A stretch of DNA of 64,000 nt, taken from contig JAVMKO010000021.1 in NCBI GenBank assembly GCA_032164245.1, positions 14,638,285-14,702,284 on the forward strand, in the 5' to 3' direction. Source of the DNA: Sternotherus odoratus (Eukaryota > Chordata > Testudines > Kinosternidae). Shown in pieces: positions 19,102 through 32,545 of the stretch; positions within the stretch are counted from its first letter, which is position 1; each line of letters starts with the position of its first letter. The translations under genes were made by a program, and so were the position numbers. Below the pieces are notes generated by a model. That model was not told the DNA's origin, searched no databases, and saw nothing but the letters and a program-made list of their open reading frames with translations.

Positions 19102-19402
19102 TATTTAACAATGGGCTCTTCAATCTACCTGAAAGGTATAACACGATCCAGTGGCTGGAAGTTGAAGATAGACCAATGCCAACTGGAAATAAAGCATAAA
19201 TTTTAAATCAGCAAAACAATTATTGGAACAATTTACCAAGGGTCATGGTGCATTCTCAGTCACTAATAATGTTTAAATTAAGATTGGATGTTTTTCTACA
19301 AGATCTGCTTTAGGAATTCTTTTGGGGAGTTCTATGGCCTGTTATACAGAAGTTTAGACTAGATGATCACAAAGATCCCTTCTGGTCTTGGAATCTATGA
19401 AT

Positions 19403-20092
19403 CTCCATTCAAAATACCTGTTTGCTACAGGAGACAAGCTGAGGAATATTCGGCGATCCCCCACCCCATCCCCAACTGCATAATTTGGCTTCTTTTTCCT
19501 TTTTATTTCTATCCACACACAGAATGCACTATTCAGTTACGCATCAAAGCAACAAGTACAAGAAACTCCAAACAGTACAAAGTCAGAGCTAAGGGCACTT
19601 TAAAAAATAACTAGTGATTTAGGGTGTCCAACTTGGGATGCCTGAAAGGGATCTAGTTTTCAAACGCTGAAGACGACTGCCCTCTGAAAATCAGGTCCCA
19701 TTAAATGTCAAGTTTTTCACCTCCCTTGGGAGAAGAAAAAAAAAAGGTAACCCAAATTCACTCGTCACTGTGCAAAGTCTTGCCCATGGACAATAATGAA
19801 GAATCATTCTTAATATGTAGACAATACATGTGCATGTTTATGCACTTTTTTACTCTCTATTAATGAAATACACATTGATGAAGCAGTTGCTAAGGCAACA
19901 ACAATTCTTTTACTATTTCAGAGCTCTATCAAGAAACTGCTTAAAGCAACATACGCACCGCAGTAATCCAGACAGAATTATAGCTTCTGAAATGTCTTGG
20001 GACACAAGAAGGGAAAGGAATAGAATATTTTACCACTATTTGAATTTTTGTTACCTATTTAAGAATGTTTACTGCACTCATCTCATAGACAG
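19403..20092. other. Anonymous sequence
   Basis: No coding or transposon feature is recognised, apart from an A run near 19733-19745. Confidence 0.4.
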
Positions 20093-20305
20093 GCCTTGTC
20101 TACGCTACTGGGGTAAGTCAACCTACGTTACGTGAATAAATAGCTGGAGTCAACATAGCTTAGGCTGACGTACCGTGGTGTCTACACCGCACTGCGTTGA
20201 CAGGAGACCTCGCTCTCCCATTGATTTACCTCACTCCTCTCATTCCAGTGGAGTACTGGAGTCGACCAGAAAGTGCTCTGCAGTCAATTTAGTGGGTCTC
20301 CACTG
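20093..20305. repeat. Degraded DNA-transposon-like repeat (CTTGTCTACGCTACTGGGG)
   Basis: CpG-containing segment resembling a common turtle non-autonomous DNA transposon that begins with a CTTGTCTAC terminus and contains repeated GTCGAC-like units. The right terminus cannot be placed with confidence. Confidence 0.5.
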
Positions 20306-21629
20306 GAAAAAATCAATCAATATACAAGCATTGAGAACCCAGAATGGGCACAAACCCAACTACGTACACATATTTCAATTATTTGCAAGAACTGCAGTGA
20401 TGAAAAAGGTGTTCTTCGTAGTTGGTATTGCACATCTACAGCACAGTGATAAGATCTGAGGCCCCACAGGTACATTTTACTGCCAAAGGCCTTTTCTTGT
20501 GGTTTATACTCCATGGGTACAGTCTTGCAAACACCTTACTACCAAGAAGAAACATAGACTGAGCCCTATTTGTCTGTAGGAATAAAACTGTCATTTTTTG
20601 TTGCCCATTAGACCAATTAGATGCCACAGCCACAGGCACAATAACATTTGAAGAAGGAATGTTATTTCAGGTCCATATTGGTGAATAATTAACATGTTAT
20701 CCATGCTATGTTCGGAGAGAAACATCAGGATGAAAGGGGAGAAACACCAAAGCAGCCCCAGGAGTAAGTGGGCCAGAAGGTCCAAGAAGTTCAAAGCCAA
20801 AGATGTTTCAAATAAGCAGATATTATTTTTAAAATCCAGGTCAACTCTTCCCCACTGCCTGTTGCGAGCAAGTCTGTATAACACCGTGTGCTGTCTGAGT
20901 GAGGAAAGCATGGAACTGATGCCGGTATGCAGTGGAGGGAGAGAGAGGGGCACAAGGAGCCTCCTTTCCAACTCTGTGCAGCTGGCACAAAGCCCAGGCA
21001 GACCTGCAGTCCTTTAACTCAGGGAGCACAGGGATTGTTCTGGCTCTTCTACCCTAGAGGTGCACATCACTGGTTCACCTGAGTACAGTTACTGCTGTAC
21101 ATATCCAGGATTGGGCCCTAAACAAGATGACTACAAAGGGGATGTAAGAGTGGAAGAAACTGGTCTGGAGGCTCCAGCAGTTTAGATAGTCTTGCTGTCA
21201 GTTGGGTAATAATGGCTCTTTCATCAACAGAATCCCTCAGGATCTAGCACCTGAATGGCTAAAAATATATCATCTCAAATGGCAAAACTGAAATAAATCT
21301 CTGAAGAGCCCAGGTGTTAGGGGGATCTGGGAAGCTCCATAAATCAGAGATGTTTCCACCTTTTCTTACACACACACACACACACTCAAAACTTGAAAAT
21401 TGGAACTGTAAAAATTAAAAATACTCCAGTCTTGTAAATCTTTCTGGAGTAGGAAAGACTTGCCAATTGCCCTGGGCACCAAAACCAGGTGTGAATAAAT
21501 CTACATGAGATATACATTTGAGGGAGAAATTCTTTAAGGAGTCAATGACTTGGAATTTGTTTTTGTGTGTTTTTTTCAATTTTTATAAACTGTTCCATTT
21601 CCATAAAAGGATACTTTACCTTTCTATTG
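20306..21629. other. Anonymous sequence
   Basis: No gene is recognised. The open frames near 20591-21029 lie on both strands over the same bases and have no domain features. An AC microsatellite occurs at about 21368-21386. Confidence 0.4.
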
Positions 21630-21775
21630 CACCTGTCCTCACAGGATATCAAATCCCTTTACAAATATTAATGGTATCTCAAAACAACACTTTGGAGAAG
21701 GTACGTTATCATCCTCAACTTACAAACGAGCAAACTGATGCAAGTAATTTGTCCAAGGTACGACAAGGACACAGT
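21630..21775 (+). repeat. L2/MIR-like ancient retroposon fragment
   Basis: The run TATCAAATCCCTTTACAAAT ... CAACTTACAAACGAGCAAACTGATGC has the conserved layout of L2/MIR-type amniote repeats (a CTTTACAAA block followed by a 'fraction below-dash' A/C-rich block). It is a diverged copy and family assignment is tentative. Confidence 0.45.
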
Positions 21776-21860
21776 GGATGAGTAATATCTTTTATTGGAC
21801 CAACTTCTAATGATGTAAGGGACAACAGAGGTTGGTCCAATAAAAGACACTACTCACCCA
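21776..21860. repeat. Palindromic interspersed repeat (TTTATTGGACCAACT family), copy 2
   Basis: GAGTAATATCTTTTATTGGA and its inverted complement face each other around a short spacer, like the element at 5410-5595 but with most of the spacer missing. Confidence 0.65.
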
Positions 21861-24242
21861 CTTTGTCTCTCCCTATGCTGGGACCATTATTTGCAATTAA
21901 CTAGGTATGACAGTAAGTCTCTAGCAGACCCAGGAAAAGAATCCAGAAGTTCTGGGATCCACATGAAAAGAGATTTTCAGCAAGTTTTGTGTAACATTAA
22001 CACATCTGTAAGTGTTCCCCACAACACTGTCATTTCACAACCGTTGTGAAATGAGTTTTTAAAATCTTAGGTATTTAGCGAGATACTCAGTTCACACTCT
22101 GCTCTTCTGGTCTTCACAGATTATTAGCATGCTATTATAGTAGCACATCTTCTCAATTATTAGGAGCGTGCTATTCAAATGAAAGTCATTAGCATATGAA
22201 AACTCTGTCATGGATGGATATGCCTGGTGCCTGAGACACCAGTGCTATGTGCACTGTTCCTACAGCACCCTTCCACAAAGCAGCACCGACAGCAGCTTTC
22301 TAGGAGGCTGCAGAGTTGGCCTCCAAATGTAAAGGAAAAATGCCATTAAGTGACTATCAGCAACTAGTGGTGAAGGGAATCAAAGGAAGGAAAACCCTAG
22401 AGCAAACCAGCGTGTAATAGCTCTCATTCAGATGGGTCTAAGTGGGGAGAGGATTCTGTAACAAATAAAACACAAGAGCCTGACTGCACTAATGAAACAA
22501 AAAGGCATGTAGGAGCTGGGACATTTTCTCAAAAACGGGCCAGCAGTTTGACAAGACAGTGTCACTAAGCCAATAGCTGCAAGCGGTTTGGCACCGACTC
22601 AACATACACATGCAGAGACTGCAGACATATTGGCAGAGAACTCAGAAATGTAATGGGAATGAAACATGAACTAAGGCCCAAAGCACTGCCCTCACAAGAA
22701 GGAGGTACAGTAATTGGCATGTAAACACCTCTAAAGCAGATGAAGGAAGCAGTCACAAGACAAATCAAGCAAAATTAGTTGGCTTGAGAAAGAATCTTTT
22801 GCAGTAATAAAATAAAATAACTCTATGCTTTGGAAGTTTGAGGCCTCTATTTTACATACTTATTACAGGACAAAAGCTAATTATAGCTATTGGAAGAAGT
22901 TTGATATTTATTTGCAACATATATATTGACACAGTACAATTAAAATGACTGCCACTCCTTGGTCATTGGCATGTATTAGTCAAGACAATTTCCAAGTCCA
23001 TGCATCCCTGTAAAAGCTGCAGAATTAAGCAATGGGACAGGTTGCTTTCCTGTATGTCAAGGACGCTGAATGCTCAAAAGATTTCCAGTGATACAGTGAG
23101 AGAGATGTTCACTTACTGAGGGTTGTGGGACACTGATAAACTCCACAATTCCACAAGTGTTCATTGGCTTATTAACCAAAGCCACTGTTTCAAGACTATC
23201 CATTAATAATTTTGTCTTGGCACATATGAGCCTTAGGAGCTGTAAGAGTGTTCAACCCCTTTCTCTGAACCCTGGGTACAGAGAAGGGACTCTTAAGCCA
23301 GACCAAATAACTTCAAGCTGCTTCCCATCTTAAGTTATGTCTTTCTCCCCAACACCCCCACTTTACCAGCTGGGAAATTGGGGTATCGCTGCCACCACTT
23401 AGTATTCACCCCAAGACTATGGGGTAGGGAACCTTGACTCCCCCCGAGAGTAACCCTCCCGACCCCTACCTTCTGTCTGGGAAAAAAAAAACCACACCGA
23501 GACTTCACTCCAGCATCCCTTCAACCTAAGACACAATCCTCTTCCCCCTCCCTTTCCAACCTGAAAGCAGAGAGAGACTTAGACACAGCCCTCACTCACC
23601 CTGAGCTGCCCCATCCAAAGCTAGGATTCCTTTATAAGAAGAACCAAACCTTTTTTATAACTAAAAAGATTTAATAAAGACAAGAGAATACAGCATACAA
23701 TTAAAACACTACACAGGTACAGAATTCTTTAACCTTACTTTTCTTGCATAACAAACTTCTTACCCTTTCTTTGCTAAATACACAGAAAGAGGCACCAAGG
23801 TTAAATGCAAAGCTTTTATGCAGGATACAATTCGTACTTACAGTTTTAGCTAGTTATGAAGACATATTAAGAAAGGACAAGATGGACACAGCAGCCTGCT
23901 AGATCAGCTTAGATTGCCCCAAATACGTTTTTTTTGAGGCTAGAACCAGAGGACAGAGTGGTGCGTGTACACACACCACACACAAGACAGCAAATGGGAA
24001 CAGCTGCACTGGATGGCGGTTGATCTCCTTAGCACAAATTACAGAGACTGATATTTCTTTCTGCCCAAACAGGTGAAACTCTCAACCAGATCCTCATTAT
24101 GTTCCTTCTTGACTAAACGAACTCTCCTCCTACCTCCCCTCCTAAATACACGGTCACCTCCCTTCAGCTCAAAGCACAACGCAACTGTTAAAAAAAAATC
24201 TTCCCTGCCCATTCTGACTATATAATTTGCTTTCAAATCCCA
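21861..24242. other. Anonymous sequence
   Basis: No gene is recognised. The stretch 23230-24030 is C-rich on its left side and A/T-rich on its right, with TATA-like and AATAAA-like motifs, but it lacks definable LTR ends. Confidence 0.4.
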
Positions 24243-24705
24243 TCATTCACTAAGGCCATGTTTTCCAATCATTTGACCACTCTCATGGCTGACTTCTCTA
24301 AACCCTCTCCAATTATCAATTTCCTTGAATTATGGACACCACAACTGGATACATTATTCGAGTAGCTGCAGCACCAAGTACAGAGGGAATATTACCTCCC
24401 TACTCCTACTTGAGATTCCCCTATTTATACATCCTAGGATAGCATTAGCCTTTTTGGCCACAGCATTCCACTGGGAGCTCATTTTCAGCTGATTTTCCAC
24501 CATGACCCTCAAGTCTTTTTTAGGATACAGTCCTCTGAAATCCTCTCTCTATCCTGTAACTATGGCCTACATTCTTTGTTCCTGGATGTCTAACTTTGCA
24601 TTTGGCCGTATTAAAATGCATATTGTTTTCTCTCACCCAGCTTACTAGCAGCTGTAACCTTGACCTCAGAATGGATCAGTGTGCTGCTAATATGTACCAG
24701 CAAAG
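24243..24705 (-). mobile_element. CR1 LINE 3'-region fragment, minus strand
   Basis: The minus-strand reading contains GCCAAAAAGGCTAATGCTAT and CCTCTGTACTTGGTGCTGCA blocks typical of the CR1 3' region, matching the order seen at 18100-18650. It is 5'-truncated, diverged and lacks the tandem 3' end, so it is an older copy than 17685-19402. Confidence 0.75.
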
Positions 24706-25626
24706 GAGAAAATAGGTCAAATGGGATTAAAGGGTATCCGATCCAAAGACGTCTTTTTGAGACAAGGGGACTAAGCACTGTGCTGACACCATTGACTACA
24801 TGCAGTACCAGCTAAATTTCTCTTTAGAGACTATTTCAGGCTTAATAAATACTCAGCGTTTAGGAATTTCACATCTTTCTAACCCACAGACTGGCAACAA
24901 AGAAAGCATCTCAGGTTTAGTATTTTTAGTTACATTATTAGCATGAATAAAAATTTTAAGAGATTCTGATGTGGAAATTACAAGAAAAGCTTGTAGTCTA
25001 CTTCCAAACTGACCAGCTCATGAGCCTAAAATACAACCTTCTCCAGCCCATTGGGTTCTCCAACTCTCTTCTCTTTGTGCATATTAAAAAAACAAAATAA
25101 TAAATCCCCACAGACTCACACTGGAGTCACAGTGGAGTCCCTTGATCTTTTGGAAATAATTCTAATAAAAGACAAATTCTGTTTCGGTCTTGAACCATAA
25201 AGGCAACTTTTGAGTGTCCAGATGACTGCACGGTTAAAATGGGAAATGTTCCTACACTGCACATCTGTTCAAGCATTGCATTAAACATCAGGTGGTTGTT
25301 TCCAGGGTGGTTTCCATCTATTCTGAATAGTTTTTAGCAACTTTAGAAACTTCTAATTTAAATATATAGTATGTTTTACTAGAAATGAAATCATCACTTT
25401 TAAAACAAGCAGCATACTATAGTGGAGCATCAACATTTATGGTAAAAGCTTACCTCGGGCCAGACTGTACAAGTTTGCATTACTTGCTGGAAATTCTTCA
25501 CTGGAGTAGTTTTTTACCTACACTACGTTTCTTCAATATGTATTTTTTATGAACCTCCTTTCTTTTTAGACAGTTATAAAATAAGCTTCTAGAATTTACT
25601 TTTCAATCTAACTGTGTTTTGTCAGT
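24706..25626. other. Anonymous sequence
   Basis: No coding, RNA or repeat feature is recognised. Confidence 0.4.
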
Positions 25627-26307
25627 ATTTTATTATATTACTTGGATTACTTGGATCCGACTTGTCCTCGTTGCACGGCGTCTTGATTCCACCATGAACG
25701 CAAATCGATACCGCTCCACCTTTGCCTATCTTGCGCAAGTCGATGCCATCTCTGCCCAAACATCTTGACCATAGGATCCTCCCAACATCATCGAGGACGA
25801 CCACATTGGTGCGGTTGTCCTCGCGGAATCCATTCTGTTAGCCGTACGGTCCATCTGTTGTCCTGGAGTCGCGCTACGTGACCAGCCCACCTGCGCTTAT
25901 TTTCGTAGATTGACTGAATCACATCCTTAACTCCACTTCATTGTCGAATGACTATGTGGTCTCGAAGGGAAATTCCGCACATTCTGCGCTCCATGGCTCT
26001 TTGCGTGACTGCTAATTTGTCTTCATCGGCCTGTGTGGTGCTCCAGCACTCCGAACCGTATATCATTGCTGGAAGCACGATAGAATCAAACAATTCTTTA
26101 CACAGTCGCATGGGGATCTTCGAGTCCCACAGCGAGGTTTTAATTTGATTAAAACTACCCCACGCTGCCTTTCTCCATCGAATTTGTTGGTCTTCGCTAG
26201 AAGATGTCCGAGGTACACGTAGGCGTCCACTTCTTCCAGCACTTCACCGTTCAAGAGTATCCGTCCCTCTGCACAGTGATCGTTTCGCATACATTTTATT
26301 ATATTAC
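25627..26307 (-). mobile_element. RTE-type LINE 3' fragment with 15-bp target duplication
   Basis: The 651-bp insert (25642-26292) is flanked by ATTTTATTATATTAC at 25627-25641 and 26293-26307. Read on the minus strand it encodes the C-terminal part of a LINE reverse transcriptase (ILLNGEVLEEVDAYVYLG near 26240), with a frameshift near 26150 and an in-frame TGA at about 25946. It ends in a short tandem tail of CCAAGTAAT units. The long duplication and short tandem tail fit the RTE clade and not CR1. CpG content is far above that of the flanks. It is 5'-truncated and inactive. Confidence 0.75.
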
Positions 26308-28865
26308 AGGAATAAAATCAGTTTGCACAAAGAGAGGGGAAAGGCTCCTCCGGCACAGCATTAACAAATTTACTTGTATTCCTAAGAACAACGGTGTAAC
26401 AGTCAGGTGTGCTATTGAATTGCAAACCCTAAAGGCCTGTTAGAGAAGGTGGTCAAGCATTTTATTTGCAGAACTGACTTCACACATATAAGATGAAGTA
26501 CTCATAGGACACCCTCCTAACAGGTAAAACAACAGTTAAAATTTTATATTTATTTCAAAGTTATCTCAAGTGTCAAAGTAATTTCTCAACTGACTTTTGA
26601 AAATTTTAAAATGTATCTACAGAATGACAAGACCATGTCTTCCTTTTTTCTGCGCAGAGCATTGAGTGCTCTGTCAACTCCAACAACAAAACTTAGCAGG
26701 GAACGGTGTTAGCTGAAATACCAGTGCAATTAAATAGTGTTGTTTGATAAAGAAAAAACGTCATCATTTTTATATTTGTAATGTGAGATCAACTGTAGCT
26801 GATTCAGAGATTTGGATACAGAGATCCAGAGATAGCTGGATACAGATACAGAGACCCAGAGATAGATGGACAAAATAAAACTTGTTAAAAGCAATTTTCT
26901 ACATTTGATACAAACTGCCATCATTTCATTTTCTATGAGAAGAGAGGATCCTCCGATCCCGCAGAAACACTGCACATGCGCTTTTCCTGCCAGAGAGGTT
27001 ATTAATATTTTCTTTTGTTATAGACCATGATTTCAATCAGTGCAAAATGGAACCGCGCTTTATATTTGCTGAACACTGTAAACCCTTCGCTGCACTAATT
27101 CTGACACCAAAATGTTATCAACAAGAACATGAGTTAACAGAGGATGAAGACAGATGGGTTTATTTTCAAATCTTGGAATTTAATAAGAAGAGCACTTATT
27201 AGGATATCTTCATTGAGAAGATGACATTTGCAAACTTTTTTTAAAATTTCCTCATTATGCCCTTTAGCCTGTGCCTTTAATGAAATCCGCTGGGGGCAGT
27301 GACACAAGAAGCCCACTGAAAGCTGCGGTTCTCTAACAATACTGCTGATCTTGAAGCCTGCGTGCTAGCTTTCAGTACAAGAGCATGCTCATTACTTCAG
27401 TTTCTTGTTCCTTCTAACCTGGGGGCAACTGCCCCAAGCAATAAGCCCTAGGTTTGTGTGTTGTGATCCAGTAGTGCAGTGCTTACTTAATTTACCATCC
27501 TTAACAGAACTGATGGTGTTAAGAATCAAATGGCAATCTCCTGAGTACAACAGAATCACTAAACTAGGCCCTGAGCTTCTTGAGCCATTCATCTGGTTCT
27601 TTGATGTATGAGAATTCAGAGGCTGCTTTTCCCCCTGCACATGGTAAAGAAAAGCTACAGAGAAAAAAAAAACTACTGTAGCTCTAAGGGTAATTTTTAA
27701 CCTGTATAAAACACCATACATACATAATTAAAAGCACTGGCCCAAAAGAGTTATCATTCATTTTGCATTTTTATTTGACAGTATCTCTAATTCTTTCAGT
27801 TTGAAGGGTGGGATGGGAACTTTTCCATATGATTAACACCTCCATATTGCTTTAAGCAAGGTGTGCAGCAGTGACACATTATTCAACACCATACATGCCT
27901 GATTTGGGGACTAATGTTTCTTATTTAACAGCTTACATCCATTGTAATTGAGACACAAATTTACTACTGACAGAGGCAGAAGTTATTATGTATTGCACAA
28001 ATACATATAATGTACATTCTAACCCTGAGTCTAGTTTAGAAACACACAAACCATGCCACTAGTATCACAAAAGTTCAACTCATTGCAAATGAAGACCGCT
28101 GCTGTGTTTTCTGGGGTGTCTATATTAGTTATTAAATATTCATGGTAAAATAGCTCCCAAGGGCCCCCCATCAGGACTGTGGTCCCATTGTGCTTGGTAC
28201 ATTGAGTGCTGCAAGAAAACATTATCTGGTATCATGAACAGGAGGGACAAGACTACAAAATTTGTGCTTTCTTAGTGGTTAATTTTAACTGCTAGTAAAG
28301 GGCCAGTAAAGAGAACACATCATCTATGCCAACAATTACTTCAAACATACACAAAAGCTAGTTACATTATTTTCATTTTAGACAAGTAAAAAAAAATTAG
28401 GAGAAAATCATGAGCTATATAGGTCGGGTGTGAAATGCTTTATTAGATTAAGACACTTGAGTTTTCCTCCTGGCACTCAATTACTCCAACTGGTCAGCTG
28501 ACCATGGAAGATGCCCTTCCGCATTAGCCACTATTACTTAAAAGTTAATTACATAATTACTTGGTCATTCACAATGAGCCAAAACTTTTCAGTGAGAAAA
28601 CAGCATGTACTTTAAAAATTATTCTGTTTTGTCCTTTTACAGCTACCCTCAACAGTTCTGAGCAGCTTAATCAGAAACTTATAAAACACTTGTTCTCCAT
28701 ATTTTTTCCCTTTGCTTAAATATCTTAAAATATTGGGGGGGCTCAACTGCCGCCTTCTTTTAAAAGTAGCATGGGAGTATGGTGTACTGTACATGTAAAT
28801 TGACAGTGTTTTATCTCTGCAAACACATGGTTAGTAAATAATGATAATAAGAACACGCTGAGACC
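26308..28865. other. Anonymous sequence with a small minisatellite
   Basis: Imperfect tandem units of GATACAGAGA(T/C)CCAGAGAT type lie at about 26804-26876. The remaining sequence shows no recognisable gene. The minus frame at 27392-27721 has no domain feature. Confidence 0.45.
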
Positions 28866-29010
28866 TTCCAAGGAAGTCTGCTGTATAAGAAGCAAAGCTC
28901 TTCACAAACATTAATTACCCACTCACAACACTTCTTCAAGTTAGATATTATCCCCTTTTCACAGAGAGGAACTCAAAATTATTGAAAGATTTAGCTCTGC
29001 TAGGGCAGGG
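28866..29010 (+). repeat. L2/MIR-like ancient retroposon fragment
   Basis: The order CTTCACAAACATTAATTA, then TATTATCCCCTTTTCACAGA, then an A-rich block resembles the conserved L2/MIR-type layout of amniote genomes. Diverged. Confidence 0.5.
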
Positions 29011-32000
29011 TCATTTAAAATAAGAAGCGTTACTGTCTCACTTGACAGATGACTAAAGTGCTACTTCTCAAGCAATACAGTCAAAACAAAAATGGTCTTG
29101 GAGGGTTTCTAGTTCTCCTGATTTATCTTTACAAAATATGTTGTATGTCTGGAAACAAAAACTAATCGAAAAAGAGGTATAAAGCATGATAAAGCCAACA
29201 TTTTCTTAAATTACTTGCAGGATTTCATCAAAATCAAATAAGTCATTGCTCCCACACCTCAACAGAACACACAGCTTATTAAATCATAGATTTAGACACA
29301 CGATTTAACTTGCTAGAATACTTTCTTCAAACACATCACAAATTGAACAAGCCCTCAATGGAAGGAATACAATCACACCTCATGGCATCCCTCATTTTCA
29401 TCCGTCTAAGAGACAAGTAAATATTTGTCGTTTGCTAAATGACAATCTTACACGCTTGTATTTTAAAAACTCAAATACAGAAGCTGCATCTACGTACATA
29501 CACAAAGCATCAGTATCAACAGCAGGAAAACAAGAACATCTCTAATTATAACGGTCTTATATTTCTCTGGTTCCTTTCATCCTAAAGGATCTCAGCACCA
29601 CAGGGATCACTCTGTCGAACACTGAAATGCAACCAGCTTTGTGTGAAACAGTAACCTCACAGCAAGACTACACAGCTGTACACAATATTAAATGAGGAAT
29701 ACCCTTTTCCACCCGAAACTAAAGGAAGAATAAAATTACTCACGTTTGAATATAGCTTGGACACCAGGAGAACACCATGGTGCCAAGGACTCTTGCACAG
29801 CTCCGGGGGAGAGTTTTACATAACACTCAAAAAGCGCTCCTCCAGCAGCAAGCACCCCTTAGCATTATGGTGGGCAGCAATGCGGTAGTGAGTCACATGA
29901 CAGGGCAATCCACTTTATCACAAATTTCGCTCCCTGCACCTACATGATCATTAGGGGGTCTGTCTCCAGGTACTAATCCAACTTAACTGTGCTTAGACTG
30001 AGTTCTGCATCTTCAAAGTGCCTTGGACAACCTCTATTGGCATATCCAACTCACCATCAGTCTTTCCTCCAATTCCTTCCTATTACAATTGAGATCTCCA
30101 CCATGCTTCCTGTTTCCTAGACTCTCAACCTGGAGTCTTCTTTGATACTTCTGTCTTTTCCTCTGTACATCTAGTCTCTCTCTCATTAAGCCCTGCCTCC
30201 CCTTCCCTTTAAATATTACCAGAAATCTGCCCTTCCCTGGCTTCCCCACAGCTACCAACTATGCCCACAGCTTGTCCATCTCTCCCCTTGACCTCAGTGG
30301 CCTTCTCCTTTCTTGCTTGCTTCTCACATCTTCCCCCTCTGGTCTATTCAAACATGGTTTCCATCTTCCATCACTGTGACCTGGGCACTTTCCTCATTAA
30401 ATCCTCTCTTCAGCTACCGATTTCTCTCCACATTAAATTCAAGCCCCTGTTGTAATAATTGGGCCTACACATTTATCTACTTGAAAGTTCAACTATAAAA
30501 AGTGTGAGTTCATAAGATGTCACAATAACTTATAACAAATGTTGATGAAAACAGGTGCCAAAAAACAACTGCTAAACCAAAAAAACAAATGTATTAAAAT
30601 CATGCTTAATAAACAAAAAAGTATACATCTAAAAATTAATAAACCAAAAATTAGTCAAATAGTAAGCCTAATTAATAAACAAAATAACCTATTCTACCTA
30701 CCACTTCTTCAAATCCTTTTTTTTATAAAAAGACTTCATAACAATACAAAGGACATTAAAGCTTCCCAACATGGGTGCCACTCAACCTTCTCCTAAAATC
30801 CCACACCATCATCCTAATCCTAAAAAATATCCTAATTAAACAGGGCCAAAACCCCAACAGTCAACATTGCCACCTCTGCTGGCTCCAGCTAAATCCCAGC
30901 CACCACCTACAATAAAATCAAATCAAATTTTACCACCACCAACAGCAGCAGCTCCAGCCCATTTTGACTAACTTCTCTTTTCCCAAAAAACATGCTATTA
31001 CCATCTTTACCACCATCTGAAAGAGTCAAACAAGGGTTTTTTCTTTCAGTGTAACTTTTTCTTTCTTTTCTCTAATAATTTTGTTTGAAATTGTTTAGGA
31101 AAGTTTGCCGTAGTCCTAAGCCAGCTAAGGTCTTGGTATATCAAACATCACATCTTATTTTGACACTGTTTACTGTTAAACAATAACTAAGTTTAACAAC
31201 ACCTTTGAACCATATATACAATCTAGATGTATACAATTCCCCTTACTCTCACTTCCACAGCACACTCTAATCTGCCAACTATGGTGATATCCTCCTAATT
31301 CCCCCATAAACTCCTCCCAGGCCTCTCATCTCCATTGGTTTCTGTTGACACCCAACATCACTTTACTTTTGGTCACTTTCAATGTACCTGGAATGACACT
31401 CACTACTGGAGGTGCTGACGGGTGCCACAGTTCCATTGGCCATGCAGGCAGGTTTTTAAGAGGTCGTATGTCATCTTACCTTTTATGTTTTGTTTCAACA
31501 AATCTGTAATGATCGATACTGTGGAAAGTTTCTGCCAGATTCCATGTTTTCACTAGTAAAATACTCAACATCAAGGAAGAAGCAATTAATGAGTTTTTTA
31601 AAAGAGTAATTAGCTCTGACATTCTTTTGATCTGGAATTGCTTCATCCTCTAAAGGATAGACATGCTTCCCCTCAAGGAGATGGCACCTTTTCTTGCTTC
31701 ACACTTTTCTTCACTTGTGAGGGCCCCAACTTCTGTCTCTATGATGTTACGCATAAAAGATTAGAGAATAAACCCAAAAGAGCTCTGAAATGTCTAGTGA
31801 TAGGCAGGGCAAACCGATATACTTCGGCAGCATGAAGGAGAAGATGCCAGCAGCACTGCAGTGGTGTGCCACTCCAGGGAGAATGCATGTTTCCCTAACG
31901 TTTCCTGCCTTTGCATAAGGGGAAGACCACAAGATTAGACAGAGTTCCACAGCTTGTTATCACATGGCGGGCTCAGCTGTATCCCTGCTATGGGTAACCT

Positions 32001-32271
32001 AGTATATAGTCAAGACATAGCTCTCAGCCAGACCTCTGCACTTCATATCCCAAGTTGGCCAGTGCTATAATGCTAGCAGCAAGGCAAATTTCTTTCATTA
32101 GGAGGAGGAGGAGAGATGCAGGTTGCCATGTGCTGCACCCCTCTTCTAAAATCCCCAAACAGCCATGTGGTCAACATGGGGTCTCAGGAATCTTCTTTAC
32201 TTCAGGGAGTGATTCCCTCTCCCCTTTTGGTCTCAGAAAGCCTGGACTTGTGGTTTAATTAAGATGTAATG
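29011..32271. other. Anonymous sequence, with an A/T-rich block
   Basis: No gene is recognised. 30530-30840 is strongly A-rich on the + strand, with repeated AATAAACAAA-like units, and produces a long lysine/asparagine-rich frame (30539-30796) that reflects composition only. Confidence 0.45.
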
Positions 32272-32545
32272 CATAAATTATTCCATAGATTCCAAGGCCA
32301 GAAGAGTCCATCTTGACCATCTAATCTGATCTTTCTAGCACAGACCATAGAACTTCCCCAAAATAATTCCTAGAGCAGATTTTTTAGAAAAACATCCCGT
32401 CTTGATTTTAAAATGCTCAGTGATGGAGAATCCACCAGGACCCTTAGTAAATTGTTCCAGTGGATAGTTACTCTCATTATTAAGAATATGTACTTTATTT
32501 CCAGTTTCCATCTGTTCTTTCCAGACTTGTTAATCTAAGATGTCC
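32272..32545 (-). mobile_element. CR1 LINE 3' end, minus strand
   Basis: The plus-strand reading begins CCATAGATTCCAAGGCCAGA and runs through a CTTGATTTTAAAATGCTCAG block, the reverse complement of the CR1 3' terminus seen at 19250-19400. It is truncated. Confidence 0.8.

Larger units (their letters stand above)
17685..19402 (+). mobile_element. CR1 LINE 3' portion, split by two insertions
   Basis: The segment carries the last part of a CR1 reverse transcriptase region (codons of the type YLDFYKAF at the start, then a CCTGCAGGGATCAGTTCTTGG block) and the CR1 3' untranslated region, ending at GAATCTATGAATCT, the short tandem end that marks CR1. It is 5'-truncated and its reading frame is broken. 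Two insertions interrupt it: an LTR-like segment at about 18139-18528 and a MITE at 18804-19101. CR1 sequence is recognisable on both sides of each. Confidence 0.85.

Noticed and set aside
23230..24030. Possible LTR with TATA-like and AATAAA-like motifs
   Set aside because: No TG...CA ends or target duplication could be found and the motif order is inconsistent on either strand.
30539..30796. 85-codon lysine/asparagine-rich frame
   Set aside because: It lies in an A-rich block with repeated AATAAACAAA-like units; the composition explains it.
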